Shown: positions 50,836 to 60,221 of the stretch, one piece after another
Numbering within the stretch: position 1 is the first letter of the stretch
Layout of the letters: every line of letters begins with the position of its first letter
Source of the DNA: CAVZZG01 sp963779685
GTDB lineage: Bacteria > Actinomycetota > Thermoleophilia > Gaiellales > F1-60-MAGs149
Assembly: GCA_963779685.1 (NCBI GenBank)
Contig: CAVZZG010000003.1
Coordinates: forward strand, 372,001-436,000
Length of the DNA stretch: 64,000 bases
Direction: 5' to 3'
Position numbers and translations under genes: made by a program
The notes under the pieces: generated by a model
What the model was told of the DNA's origin: nothing
Database searches by the model: none
What the model saw: only the letters and a program-made list of their open reading frames with translations

Positions 50836-52539
50836 ATGGCGAACCCGTACGATCGACCGTCCGATCCGGCCAAGCGGATCTCGAAGACCATTACCGATGG
50901 ACCTGATCGCGCCGGCGCGCGGTCGATGCTGAAGGCGATCGGTTTCACCGACGACGACCTCGCGAAGCCGATCGTCGGCGTTGCGACGACGTGGACCGAG
51001 ACCATGCCGTGCAACTTCAACCAACGCGAGCTGGCGCTCCGGGTGAAGGACGGCATCCGGGCAGCGGGCGGCACGCCGATGGAGTTCAACACCATCTCGG
51101 TCTCCGACGGCGTCACGATGGGCACCGCCGGCATGCGTGGCTCGCTGGTGAGCCGCGAGGTCATCGCCGACTCGATCGAGCTCGTCTGCCGCAGCCACAT
51201 GTTCGACGGCGTGGTGTGCATCGTCGGGTGCGACAAGACCATGCCCGGCGCGGCCATGGCGATGGCGCGGCTCGACATCCCGGCCGTCGCGTTCTACAAC
51301 GGGTCGATCCAGCCCGGCACGTTCCGCGGGAAGGACGTGACCATCCAGGACGTGTACGAGGCGATCGGGGCGTACGCGGCGCAGAAGATCACGGCCGAGG
51401 ACCTGCACGAGGTCGAGTCGAGGGCGTGTCCCGGCGCCGGTGCGTGCGGCGGCCAGTTCACGGCCAACACGATGTCGACGGCGCTCGAGTTCCTCGGCGT
51501 CTCGCCGGGCGGCCTCAACGGCATCCCGGCGCTCAACCGGGGGAAGGGCGACGCGGCCGAGGAGACGGGCCGGATCGTCATGCGCCTGGTGCGCGACGAC
51601 CTGCGGCCGTCCCGGTTCATGACGCGCAAGGCGCTCGAGAACGCCTGCATGTCGGTCGCGGCGACTGGCGGCTCGACCAACGGCGCGCTGCATCTGATCG
51701 CGATCGCGCGCGAGCTCGGCGTGCCGTTCGACCTCAAGGACTTCGACGAGATCTGCGCCCGGACGCCGATCGTGGCCGACCTCAAGCCGAGCGGCCGGTT
51801 CGTGGCCACCGACATCTTCGATGCCGGCGGCGTCGGCCTGGTGGGTCGCGAGCTCAAGCGCGCCGGCCTCCTGCACGCCGACGAGCCGACCGTCGATGGT
51901 CGCACGATCGGCGAGATCGCGGACGCCGTGGTCGAGACGCCGGGCCAGCCGGTGGTCGTCTCCATCGACACGCCCCTGAAGCCGCGGGGCGGCCTCGCCG
52001 TCCTGTGGGGCAACCTTGCTCCGGAGGGCTGCGTGGTCAAGCTCTCGGGCCACGACCGCACCCACCACCGGGGTCCCGCGCGCGTGTTCGACTGCGAGGA
52101 CGACACCTTCGCAGCGGTCAAGGCGGGCGCGATCAAGCCCGGGGACGTGGTCGTGATCCGCTACGAGGGGCCGGCCGGCGGGCCGGGCATGCCCGAGATG
52201 CTGCACGTCACGGCCGCCATCGTGGGAGAGGGCCTGTCCGAGCACGTCGCGCTCCTCACCGACGGCCGCTTCAGTGGTGCCACCCACGGGTTCATGGCCG
52301 GGCACGTCACGCCGGAGGCCTTCCGCGGGGGGCCGATCGCCGCGCTCCGCGAGGGGGACATGGTCGTCTTCGACATCGAGCGGCGCGAGCTCAACGTCGA
52401 GCTCAGCCAGGAGGAGATCGCCGCCCGCCTGGCGGACTGGACGCAGCCGACGCCCCGTTACGCGGGCGGCGTGTTCGCCAAGTACGCCGCCCTCGTGCAG
52501 ACCGCATCCGAGGGCGCCGTCACCAGAATCGACCCCTGA
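50836..52539 (+). CDS. ilvD: Dihydroxy-acid dehydratase
   Basis: A 567-residue iron-sulfur enzyme of branched-chain amino acid synthesis (dihydroxy-isovalerate to ketoisovalerate). Cluster cysteines lie in ETMPCNFNQ, IVGCDKTMPGA and PGAGACGGQFTANTM, the [2Fe-2S] arrangement. SVSDGVTMGTAGMRGSLVSR and LLTDGRFSGATHGFMAGHV are signature regions. Other ilv genes are not nearby. Confidence 0.96.
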   Translation: MANPYDRPSDPAKRISKTITDGPDRAGARSMLKAIGFTDDDLAKPIVGVATTWTETMPCNFNQRELALRVKDGIRAAGGTPMEFNTISVSDGVTMGTAGMRGSLVSREVIADSIELVCRSHMFDGVVCIVGCDKTMPGAAMAMARLDIPAVAFYNGSIQPGTFRGKDVTIQDVYEAIGAYAAQKITAEDLHEVESRACPGAGACGGQFTANTMSTALEFLGVSPGGLNGIPALNRGKGDAAEETGRIVMRLVRDDLRPSRFMTRKALENACMSVAATGGSTNGALHLIAIARELGVPFDLKDFDEICARTPIVADLKPSGRFVATDIFDAGGVGLVGRELKRAGLLHADEPTVDGRTIGEIADAVVETPGQPVVVSIDTPLKPRGGLAVLWGNLAPEGCVVKLSGHDRTHHRGPARVFDCEDDTFAAVKAGAIKPGDVVVIRYEGPAGGPGMPEMLHVTAAIVGEGLSEHVALLTDGRFSGATHGFMAGHVTPEAFRGGPIAALREGDMVVFDIERRELNVELSQEEIAARLADWTQPTPRYAGGVFAKYAALVQTASEGAVTRIDP

Positions 52540-52590
52540 GAGGCCCGTCAAGGCGGTATGCTCGGAGGCCGGACGGCGAAAGGAGTCGAC

Positions 52591-52938
52591 ATGGCGCATC
52601 CAGTCGTGCACTTCGAGCTCGTGGGGAAGGATGGGGACGCCCTCAAGAGCTTCTACACAGAGGCGTTCGGGTGGGCGATCGACAGCTCGAACCCGATGGA
52701 CTACGGCATGGTCGAGCGGCTCGAAGGCGGGATCGGCGGCGGTGTCGCCGCTGCTCAGGACGGCCAGAGCCGGGTCACCATCTACGTGCAGGCGGACGAT
52801 CTGGCCGCCGCGCTGGCGAAGGTCGAGGCGGCGGGCGGCACCACCGTCATGCCCCCCGAGGCCATCCCGGGCGGGCCCGAGATCGCGCTGTTCACCGATC
52901 CGGCCGGTAACCTGGTCGGACTCGTCAACGGGATGTAG
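52591..52938 (+). CDS. VOC-superfamily (glyoxalase-like) protein
   Basis: A 115-residue single-module VOC protein: HFELVGKDGDALKSFYTEAFGW in the first half and FTDPAGNLVGLVNGM at the end. It lacks a full metal-ligand set because a single module has only one half-site, so it probably dimerises; many relatives bind small molecules without catalysis. AAAGGAG (52579-52585) five bases before ATG fixes the start; a TATGCT -10 candidate lies at about 52556. Convergent overlap of 14 bases with the next gene. Confidence 0.75.
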   Translation: MAHPVVHFELVGKDGDALKSFYTEAFGWAIDSSNPMDYGMVERLEGGIGGGVAAAQDGQSRVTIYVQADDLAAALAKVEAAGGTTVMPPEAIPGGPEIALFTDPAGNLVGLVNGM

Positions 52939-54262
52939 CGCCCGGGCGGACGCTGAGGATGGGCGGCAGGTTGCGCGCCGCGCACCGCCAGGTCGACCCG
53001 GCGTCCGCCGAGCCGAACAGCTCGCCCGACTGGCAGCCGAACCAGAGTCCGAGCGGCGTCCGGCCGTCGTGGCAGAAGGCCTGCCGCAGGGCCATCTGGT
53101 AGGCATCACGTTGCGGCAGGCCCTGCGTGAGCTCCCGCCAGCTGGCGCCGCGGTCGTCGGTCTGGCACACGCGGAGCCGGCCATCCGGCGGGACACGGTC
53201 CATATCGGCCACGAGCGGGATCACCCAGGCACGATCCGCGTCTCGGGGGTCGGTCACGATCCCGAAACCGAAATCGGCGGGCAGGCCATCGGCGATCGAC
53301 TGCCAGGTCGCGCCGCCGTCGTCGGAGCGGTAGACGCCACCGTGGAACTGGAGGTAGAGCGTTGCCGGCGCGGCCGGCGATCGTTCGACGTGGTGCACGC
53401 AGAACTCGGTCGTCGGTACGACGCCGGGCGGCATGTAGCGGGCGACGATGCCCTCGTTGCCCTGCCGCCAGGTCGCGCCGCGGTCGTCGGTGAGCCAGAT
53501 GCCACCGGCGGAGATGCCCACCAGGAGCCGGTCCGGGTCGCCCGGCCACGGGCAGATGGTGTGCACCATCAGGCCGCCGGCCCCGGGTTGCATCAGCTGG
53601 CGTTCGGGCCGGTCCCAGAGGGAGCGCACCAGCGTGAAGGTCTCGCCGTCATCGACCGAGTGGAAGAGCGCCGCCGGCGCCACGCCGGCCCACAGCTCGC
53701 CCGGAGTCTCGCCGGGGGTGATGACCCAGATCCGCTCGACGGTCGCTCCCACGTCCTCCGGGAAGACGGGGCCCGACGTCGGTGCGTAGCCGTCCTCGGC
53801 CGACCTCGAGCGCCAGATCCGCGGTCCGTGATGCATGTCGTTGCAGGCTGCGAAGTAGGTGCCGGTGCGTTCGTCGTGGATCGCATAGTCGACCATGCGG
53901 CCGGCCAGTGCCCGGCCGGCGACTGCGAGCTCGCCGCCCCGCGGGCCGCGGAGGGTGACGAGACCCTTGCGCGTCCCGACCAGCAACTCGATCTGATCGT
54001 CGGCGCCGCCGCTGATGGCCGGCAGCACCGACACCTGTGCCTGCGCAGCGACGGGAGTCGCCTGATCCGCCGGGACTCCATCGACGAAGAGGGCCAGGTG
54101 CTTGCGGACCGATCCCCGCTCGTCGCGGATGAAGCCCCGCAGGACGGGGTGGAGTCGCTCGAGATCGGCCAGGGCGGCATCGACCGTGTCGCCCTGCACC
54201 TCGTGGTGCCCGCAGTTGCCGGCCAGTTCCTTGAGCGTCGCCCGGAGGTGGACGGTGACCAT
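52925..54262 (-). CDS. MoaD/ThiS-like domain fused to a sialidase-like propeller
   Basis: A 445-residue protein. Residues 1-86 form a ubiquitin-like MoaD/ThiS domain (VTVHLRATLKELAGNCG... VSVLPAISGG) with Gly85-Gly86 in the place of the C-terminal glycine pair. The rest is a BNR-repeat propeller with Asp-box strands: LLVGTRKGLVTLRG, WLTDDRGATWRQGNEG, VYRSDDGGATWQSIADG, CQTDDRGASWREL. In many bacteria these two parts are separate adjacent genes. As a fusion the glycines are internal, so activation as a sulfur carrier would need cleavage. A TATACT hexamer eight bases before the ATG suggests a leaderless transcript. Confidence 0.78.
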   Translation of the reverse strand: MVTVHLRATLKELAGNCGHHEVQGDTVDAALADLERLHPVLRGFIRDERGSVRKHLALFVDGVPADQATPVAAQAQVSVLPAISGGADDQIELLVGTRKGLVTLRGPRGGELAVAGRALAGRMVDYAIHDERTGTYFAACNDMHHGPRIWRSRSAEDGYAPTSGPVFPEDVGATVERIWVITPGETPGELWAGVAPAALFHSVDDGETFTLVRSLWDRPERQLMQPGAGGLMVHTICPWPGDPDRLLVGISAGGIWLTDDRGATWRQGNEGIVARYMPPGVVPTTEFCVHHVERSPAAPATLYLQFHGGVYRSDDGGATWQSIADGLPADFGFGIVTDPRDADRAWVIPLVADMDRVPPDGRLRVCQTDDRGASWRELTQGLPQRDAYQMALRQAFCHDGRTPLGLWFGCQSGELFGSADAGSTWRCAARNLPPILSVRPGATSR

Positions 54263-54270
54263 GGCCTTGG

Positions 54271-54276
54271 AGTATA
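54271..54276 (-). promoter_or_regulatory. -10 hexamer TATACT
   Basis: TATACT on the minus strand ends eight bases before the ATG at 54262. It is the best-scoring of the proposed leaderless promoters. Confidence 0.55.
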
Positions 54277-54287
54277 GGAGACGCCTT

Positions 54288-56342
54288 TCAGCCGACGGGT
54301 GCTTCGGCGGCCTCGGCGATCATCGCCAGGACGGCGTCGCCGTACCGGTCGAGGAACGTGCGGCCGACGCCCGAGAGGTCGCCGAGCGCTGCCAGATCCT
54401 GCGGCCGCTGCGCAGCGATCTGGGCGAGCGCGCGGTCGTTCGCGACGACGAAGGACGGGACGGCGCGTCGCTGCGCCTCCGCGCGCCGCCACTCCCGGAG
54501 GGTCACGAGCAACGGGTCGCCGGCCGCGACCAGTGCCTGGTCGCGAGGTGCGCGACGCGCGCGGCCACCGATACCGCCGGGCGGGGCGGCCTGGGGCGAG
54601 GCACCCGGCGGCAGCAGCAGCGGGTAGCGGCCCTGGGTCTGCACCAGCAGGAAGTCGGCTAGCGCGGTGGCGATGGCCTCACGGACCTCGGGCGGGCGCG
54701 AGGCGATCGCGTGGCCGAACAGCGGGTGTTCGCCGAACCGGTCACGGTAGGCGTCGAGACCGCGCAGGATCCCGTCCACGCCGGCCTTGCCGACCGACGG
54801 GGTCGCGGTCGACGCGACCTCGACCACGGCCTCGACCAGGTCGGCCGGGGCCAGCCTGCGGCGGCGCTGCGTCGCGGGCTCCGGATCGCAGACGTCGCAG
54901 CAGCGTTCGCCGTGCGGCACGGGCTGCGACCGATCGCCGAAGTACTCGAGCAGCGTCCGGCGCCGGCAGTCCTCGGCCTCGGCGTAGCGCTGCATGGCGT
55001 CGAGCTGCTCCCAGCGGACGCGCTCGACCGCGCGGGCCCGCTGCTCGATGGCGCCGCGCCGCTCGGAACCGAGTCGCCGCAGGCGCAGCGTCCCCGACCA
55101 GGCGGCGCCGCTGCCGGGTGCGAGCTCGAGCGCACCGGCCGCCTCCGCCGCAGCCAGCCAGGCGCGCAGGTCGCCCTCGGCCGCGCCCGTGAAGGCCGAC
55201 ACCTCTTCCGGCGAGGCCCGGAAGGCGCCGGTGGCCGGATCGGCCAGCCGGACGAGAGCCTGCAGGAGACGGTCGACCTCGGCCGGGCCGAAGCGCGCAT
55301 CGCGGATGAACCGGCTGATGATGCCCCGGTCACCGGGGGAGTACATGAGGAGGCACTGCGCGGCCTCGCCGTCGCGGCCCGCGCGGCCGGCCTCCTGGTA
55401 GTAGGCCTCCAGCGAGTTCGGCATGTTGAAGTGCCAGACCGACCGTACGTTCGGCTTGTCCACGCCCATGCCGAATGCATTCGTGCAGGCGATGACGGCG
55501 TCCGACGATCCCATGAATGCGTCCTGCGCCGCCCACCGGCGATCCGCGTCCAGGCCCGCGTGATACGCCAGCGCGCCGAGTTCCTGCGACAGCAGGTCGA
55601 CGGCGCGGCGCGACCGGGCATAGACGATCGCCGGCCGCAGCGCCGGATCGGCCAGCGCAGTCGCCAGGGCCGACAGGCGCATGCGCTCGCCGGTCGTGTG
55701 CAGCACGTCGAACGTGAGGTTCGGCCGGTCGAAGCCGGTGCGGATCTCGACCGGGTCGACGAGCCCGAGGCGCCGCACGATGTCCGCGGCGACCCGGCGG
55801 GTGGCGGTCGCCGTCAGGGCCATCGTGGGCGGCCTGCCGAGCGAGTCCCGGACGGCGGCCAGCCGGCCGTAGTCGGGACGGAAGTCGTGGCCCCACTCCG
55901 AGAGGCAGTGCGCCTCGTCGATCACCAGCAGGTCGACCGCCGTGTCCGCGATCGCCGCCGCGAACCGCGAGTTGGCGAACCGCTCGGGCGCGACGTAGAG
56001 CAGGCGGATCCCCCCGGCCGGTATCGCCTGCAGCGTCGCCGACACCTCCTCCGCCGGCGTGCCCGAGCTGATCGCGGCGACATCCTGGCGTCCCAGCCGG
56101 CGCAGGGCTTCGACCTGGTCGGCCATGAGTGCCACCAGCGGTGAGACGACGACGCAGAACCGCAGCGCGCCGAGCGCGGGAAGCTGGTAGCAGAGGGACT
56201 TGCCGGAGCCCGTCGGCATCACGACCAGGACATCGCGCCCGGCGAGCGCGGCCGTGACCGCCTCTTCCTGGCCCGGCCGGAACGCGGGGTGCCCGAACAC
56301 GTCATGCAGTAGCACGGCAGGGGCAGTAGCCGGGTCCGGCAC
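54288..56342 (-). CDS. recQ: RecQ-family ATP-dependent DNA helicase
   Basis: A 684-residue helicase. Walker A is MPTGSGKSLCYQLPAL, the DEAH box VIDEAHCLSEWGHDFRPDY, motif V GMGVDKPNVRSVWHF and motif VI YYQEAGRAGRDG. Zinc-binding cysteines follow (EDCRRRTLLEYFGD and ERCCDVCDP), then a winged-helix region and a C-terminal HRDC domain (about 600-670). GTG 56342 is preferred over GTG 56360 because a TAGGCT hexamer lies between them, seven bases before 56342. It unwinds recombination and replication intermediates. Confidence 0.93.
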   Translation of the reverse strand: MPDPATAPAVLLHDVFGHPAFRPGQEEAVTAALAGRDVLVVMPTGSGKSLCYQLPALGALRFCVVVSPLVALMADQVEALRRLGRQDVAAISSGTPAEEVSATLQAIPAGGIRLLYVAPERFANSRFAAAIADTAVDLLVIDEAHCLSEWGHDFRPDYGRLAAVRDSLGRPPTMALTATATRRVAADIVRRLGLVDPVEIRTGFDRPNLTFDVLHTTGERMRLSALATALADPALRPAIVYARSRRAVDLLSQELGALAYHAGLDADRRWAAQDAFMGSSDAVIACTNAFGMGVDKPNVRSVWHFNMPNSLEAYYQEAGRAGRDGEAAQCLLMYSPGDRGIISRFIRDARFGPAEVDRLLQALVRLADPATGAFRASPEEVSAFTGAAEGDLRAWLAAAEAAGALELAPGSGAAWSGTLRLRRLGSERRGAIEQRARAVERVRWEQLDAMQRYAEAEDCRRRTLLEYFGDRSQPVPHGERCCDVCDPEPATQRRRRLAPADLVEAVVEVASTATPSVGKAGVDGILRGLDAYRDRFGEHPLFGHAIASRPPEVREAIATALADFLLVQTQGRYPLLLPPGASPQAAPPGGIGGRARRAPRDQALVAAGDPLLVTLREWRRAEAQRRAVPSFVVANDRALAQIAAQRPQDLAALGDLSGVGRTFLDRYGDAVLAMIAEAAEAPVG

Positions 56343-56386
56343 GTCACGAAGCCTAACCACCGGGCCGGATGTCGCTGCGGTCGGCG

Positions 56387-56392
56387 TACACT
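56387..56392 (+). promoter_or_regulatory. -10 hexamer TACACT before murE
   Basis: TACACT ends nine bases before the TTG at 56402, and lies within the longer reading frame that begins at ATG 56369. It supports the later start and a leaderless message. Confidence 0.4.
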
Positions 56393-56401
56393 GCTCGGGC
56401 G

Positions 56402-57814
56402 TTGCTGCTCGACGTGCTGCTTCGCTCGCTCGACGTGCGGGCCATGGAGAACGCCCGTGCCGGCGTCCAGATCACCGACCTCGCGTACGACTCGCGCAGC
56501 GTCACGCCCGGTGCGCTGTTCGTCTGCGTGCCCGGTGACCGCGTCGATGGCCACGACCACGCCGCTGCCGCGGTGGAGCTCGGCGCGGTCGCTCTGGTGT
56601 GCGAGCGGGTCCTCCCGCTGGAGGTTCCGCAGGCGGTCGTCGCCTCGGCCCGGCACGCGATGGCGCGGCTTGCCGACCGGTTCTTCGAGGCTCCATCCGC
56701 GTCGCTGAAGGTGGCCGGCGTGACGGGCACCAACGGGAAGACCACGACGACCTACCTCGTCCGCGCCGTCGCCGAGGCCGCCGGCCTGCCATGCGGCCTC
56801 GTGGGCACCGTCGGGCAGGTCGTCGGCGGCCACGCCGAGACCCTGGCGCGGACGACGCCCGAGGCGATCGACCTGCAGCGGACGTTGCGGCGGATGGTCG
56901 CCGGCGGCGACCGCGCGTGCAGCATGGAGGTCTCGTCGCACGCACTCGCGCTGCACCGCGTGGACGGCGTGCGCTTCGGAGCCGTGTGCTTCACCAACCT
57001 CTCGCGCGACCATCTCGATTTTCACCCGTCGATGGACGACTACTTCGCCAGCAAGGCGCAGCTGTTCGACGGACGTGCTCCGTCGGCCGTGAACGTCGAT
57101 GACCCGTACGGCCGCCGGCTTGACGCGACGCTCACCTTCGGCGTCGAACGCCCGGCCGAGATCACGGCCCGCGAGGTCGAGTTGCGATCCGACGGCGCGG
57201 CGTTCCTGCTCGTCACGCCGGCCGGATCGGTGCCCGTGAGAACCCGCCTGCGGGGCTCCTTCAACGTCGCCAACGCACTGGCGGCGGCGGCGACCGCGAG
57301 CTTGCTCGACCTGCCGCTCGACGCGATCGCCCGGGGCCTGGGCGCCGTTGCGGGCGTGCCCGGCAGGATGGAGCCGGTCGAGACGGGCCAGCCCTTCCAG
57401 GTGCTGGTCGACTACGCTCACACGCCGGAGGCCCTGGCCGTGGCGCTCTCCGCGGCCCGCGAGATCTGCGCCGGGCGCCTGATCGTCGTGTTCGGGTGCG
57501 GTGGCGACCGCGACCGCGGCAAGCGGATGCCGATGGGCGCGGTGGCGGCCGATCTGGCGGACACCGTCGTCATCACCAGCGACAACCCCCGCGGCGAGGA
57601 TCCCGAGGCGATCATCGCGGAGGTCGTGGCCGGCGCCGGCACCAGGGCGACGGTGGAGCCCGACCGCCGACGTGCGATCGCGGACGCGATCGGCCGCGCC
57701 CGCCCCGGCGACGTCGTCGTGATCGCGGGCAAGGGTCACGAGCAGGGGCAGGAGCGCGACGGGGTGGTCACGCCGTTCGACGACCGGGTGGTCGCGCGGG
57801 AGGTCCTGGCGTGA
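56402..57814 (+). CDS. murE: UDP-MurNAc-tripeptide synthetase
   Basis: A 470-residue Mur ligase adding the third stem-peptide residue. ITDLAYDSRSVTPGALFVCV opens the UDP-binding domain, the ATP loop is GVTGTNGKTTTTYLV, and TSDNPRGEDPEAI contains the DNPR motif that marks meso-diaminopimelate specificity. TTG 56402 matches the family N-terminus (LLLDVLLRSL); ATG 56369 is an alternative giving 11 more residues. First gene of the cluster; murF overlaps by GTGA. Confidence 0.93.
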   Translation: MLLDVLLRSLDVRAMENARAGVQITDLAYDSRSVTPGALFVCVPGDRVDGHDHAAAAVELGAVALVCERVLPLEVPQAVVASARHAMARLADRFFEAPSASLKVAGVTGTNGKTTTTYLVRAVAEAAGLPCGLVGTVGQVVGGHAETLARTTPEAIDLQRTLRRMVAGGDRACSMEVSSHALALHRVDGVRFGAVCFTNLSRDHLDFHPSMDDYFASKAQLFDGRAPSAVNVDDPYGRRLDATLTFGVERPAEITAREVELRSDGAAFLLVTPAGSVPVRTRLRGSFNVANALAAAATASLLDLPLDAIARGLGAVAGVPGRMEPVETGQPFQVLVDYAHTPEALAVALSAAREICAGRLIVVFGCGGDRDRGKRMPMGAVAADLADTVVITSDNPRGEDPEAIIAEVVAGAGTRATVEPDRRRAIADAIGRARPGDVVVIAGKGHEQGQERDGVVTPFDDRVVAREVLA

Positions 57815-59166
57815 TCCCGGTGAGCTGCGGCCGCCTCGCCGGCTGCCGGGTGGTGCGCGGCGACGCCGGTGCGCTGGTGGAATCGGTCGAGATGGACTCG
57901 CGCCAGGTCGTGCCGGGTGCGCTGTTCGTCGCCGTGCGCGGCGGGCATGCCCACACCGCCGAGGCCCGCGAGGCCGGGGCCGTCGCGGTGCTCGTCGACG
58001 AGGCGCGGGCCGCCGCCGAGACCGCCGGCACGGTGCTGGTCGCACCCGACACGATCGCCGCCCTGCAGGCGATCGGCGCGGCCAACGCGGCGGCCGCTCC
58101 CGGGTGCGCCGTGGTCGCCGTCACGGGCTCGTCGGGCAAGACCTCGACCAAGGACGCCATCGCCGCGCTGGCTGCGCCGCAACGGGCCACGGTCGCGGCA
58201 GCCGAGGGCCACAACAACGAGATCGGCCTGCCGTTCACGCTCTGCCGCATCGCGGCCGAAACCGAGGTCGCCGTCTGCGAGCTGGCCATGCGGGGTCCGG
58301 GCCAGATCGCAGAGCTGGCGGCCCTCGCCCGGCCGCGGATCGGCGTCATCACGAACGTGGGGGAGGCCCACCTCGAGCTGCTCGGCAGCCGCGGGGCGAT
58401 TGCCGCGGCGAAGGCGGAGCTGCTGGCCGCGGTGGCGGTGGCGGTCGTTCCGGCCGCGGACGACCTGCTCGCGCCGTACCTCGCGGCGGCCGCGTGCGAG
58501 CTGCGGACGTTCGGCGAGCACGCGGGCGACGTGCGGATCGTCTCCCGCACGGGGCGCCCGGGTGGGATGGAGGTGGTGTTCGACGTCCGCGGTGCCCGGC
58601 TCGCGGTCGAGACGAACCTCGCAGGCCGCCATCACGCCCTCAACCTGGCCGCGGCGCTGGCCGTCTGCGACATCCTCGGGCTGGATCTCGCGCTCTGCGC
58701 GGAGGCGGCCCGGGACGTGCGGCTCCAGCGCTGGCGCAGCGAGCCGCACGCCCTCCCGGGCGGCGGCGTGATCGTGAACGACGCCTACAACGCCAATCCG
58801 TCATCGGTGGAGGCGGCGCTCGAGGCGCTCGCGGAACGGGGCGGCGGCCGCCTGATCGCCGTGCTCGGCGAGATGGCCGAGCTCGGCCCGGATGCTCCGC
58901 AGTTGCACCGGCGGGTCGGTGCCACGGCGGCCCGGCTCGGCTATGCGGCGATCGTGGCCGTGGGTCCGGCGGCGCGCGGCTACCTGGAGGGCGCGGGCGA
59001 CGCGGTCGAGCCGCACTGGCTCCCGGCCGCTGACGGGCTCGTGGCGTATCTGGCCGGCTTCGTGCAGCCCGGAGACCGGGTGCTCGTGAAGGCGTCGCGC
59101 GCCGCCGGCCTGGAGGCCGTTGCGGGAGGTTTGGTCGGGGCCCTGTCGAACAGAGCCGAGTTGTGA
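57811..59166 (+). CDS. murF: UDP-MurNAc-tripeptide:D-Ala-D-Ala ligase
   Basis: A 451-residue Mur ligase adding D-Ala-D-Ala. MDSRQVVPGALFVAVRGGHA is the N-terminal signature, the ATP loop is VTGSSGKTSTKDAI, NNEIGLPFTLCR and NDAYNANPSSVEAAL are MurF-specific. GTG overlaps murE; stop overlaps mraY. Confidence 0.94.
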   Translation: MIPVSCGRLAGCRVVRGDAGALVESVEMDSRQVVPGALFVAVRGGHAHTAEAREAGAVAVLVDEARAAAETAGTVLVAPDTIAALQAIGAANAAAAPGCAVVAVTGSSGKTSTKDAIAALAAPQRATVAAAEGHNNEIGLPFTLCRIAAETEVAVCELAMRGPGQIAELAALARPRIGVITNVGEAHLELLGSRGAIAAAKAELLAAVAVAVVPAADDLLAPYLAAAACELRTFGEHAGDVRIVSRTGRPGGMEVVFDVRGARLAVETNLAGRHHALNLAAALAVCDILGLDLALCAEAARDVRLQRWRSEPHALPGGGVIVNDAYNANPSSVEAALEALAERGGGRLIAVLGEMAELGPDAPQLHRRVGATAARLGYAAIVAVGPAARGYLEGAGDAVEPHWLPAADGLVAYLAGFVQPGDRVLVKASRAAGLEAVAGGLVGALSNRAEL

Positions 59167-60221
59167 CCCGTGCCCTCGCCGCCGCCGTCCTCGCCGCGCT
59201 GATCGTGATCGTGAGCGGGCCGGCGTTCATCGGCTTCGTACGGCGCCTGCGAGCCGGTCAGCAGATCCGTGCGGAGGGCCCGCAGCATCACCAGGCCAAG
59301 CAGGGCACCCCGACCATGGGCGGACTCCTCATCGTCGCGGCGACCCTCGTCGCCTACGGCCTGCTCAGTCGCTGGGGCGTCAAGAGCGCGGCGGTGCTCA
59401 TGGCGACGGCATGCTGTGCGGCGATCGGGTTCGCGGACGACTGGCTGAAGGTCGTACGGCGCCGGTCGCTGGGCCTGCGTGGCCGCTACAAGCTGATCGG
59501 CCAGGCGGCGGTGGCCGCGATGATCTCGATCGTCGCCCACCGGCAGGGTGTCAGCACCGAGGTCTTCCTGCCGATCATCGAACAGCACGTCAACCTGCAG
59601 TGGGGCTGGTATGTGCTGGTGTTCCTGATGGTCGTCGGTGCGGCCAATGCGGTCAACCTCACCGACGGCCTGGATGGCCTTGCGGCCGGCACGACGACGC
59701 TCGCGATGCTGTGCTTCACCGCCATGACCGTGGTCGCGTACCAGGCCGGTCAGCGTGCCGTCGGGCAGTGTGTCGAGTCCCACTGCGTCGGTCACGGCAT
59801 CGGCTACTGGCTCACCTACCGCGACCAGTCGCTCGACCTCGCGATCCTGGCCGCCGCCCTGCTCGGGGCCTGCACGGGATTCCTCTGGTACAACAGCTTC
59901 CCGGCCGACGTGTTCATGGGCGACACGGGCTCGCTGGCCCTCGGCGGTGCGATCGCCGCCTTCGCGGTGTTCACCAAGACGGAGTTGCTGCTGCCGCTGG
60001 TGGGCGGCGTGTTCGTGGCCGAGGCGATGTCGGTGATCATCCAGGTGATCGCGTTCCGCCGCTACGGGAAGCGGGTCTTCCTGATGGCGCCGATCCACCA
60101 TCACTTCGAGATGAAGGCGTGGAGCGAGACCAAGATCATGATCCGGTTCTGGATCGTGGCCGCGATGTGCGCCGGGTCGGCCTTCGTGCTGTTCTACCTC
60201 CGGTTCGACCAGTTCGGATGA
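59163..60221 (+). CDS. mraY: Phospho-MurNAc-pentapeptide translocase
   Basis: A 352-residue membrane enzyme with about ten helices, transferring phospho-MurNAc-pentapeptide to undecaprenyl phosphate (lipid I). Catalytic aspartate motifs are GFADDWLKV, NLTDGLDGLAAG and MGDTGSLALGG; APIHHHFEMKAW is the HHH signature. KQGTPTMGG near the N-terminus is diagnostic. Confidence 0.96.
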   Translation: MTRALAAAVLAALIVIVSGPAFIGFVRRLRAGQQIRAEGPQHHQAKQGTPTMGGLLIVAATLVAYGLLSRWGVKSAAVLMATACCAAIGFADDWLKVVRRRSLGLRGRYKLIGQAAVAAMISIVAHRQGVSTEVFLPIIEQHVNLQWGWYVLVFLMVVGAANAVNLTDGLDGLAAGTTTLAMLCFTAMTVVAYQAGQRAVGQCVESHCVGHGIGYWLTYRDQSLDLAILAAALLGACTGFLWYNSFPADVFMGDTGSLALGGAIAAFAVFTKTELLLPLVGGVFVAEAMSVIIQVIAFRRYGKRVFLMAPIHHHFEMKAWSETKIMIRFWIVAAMCAGSAFVLFYLRFDQFG

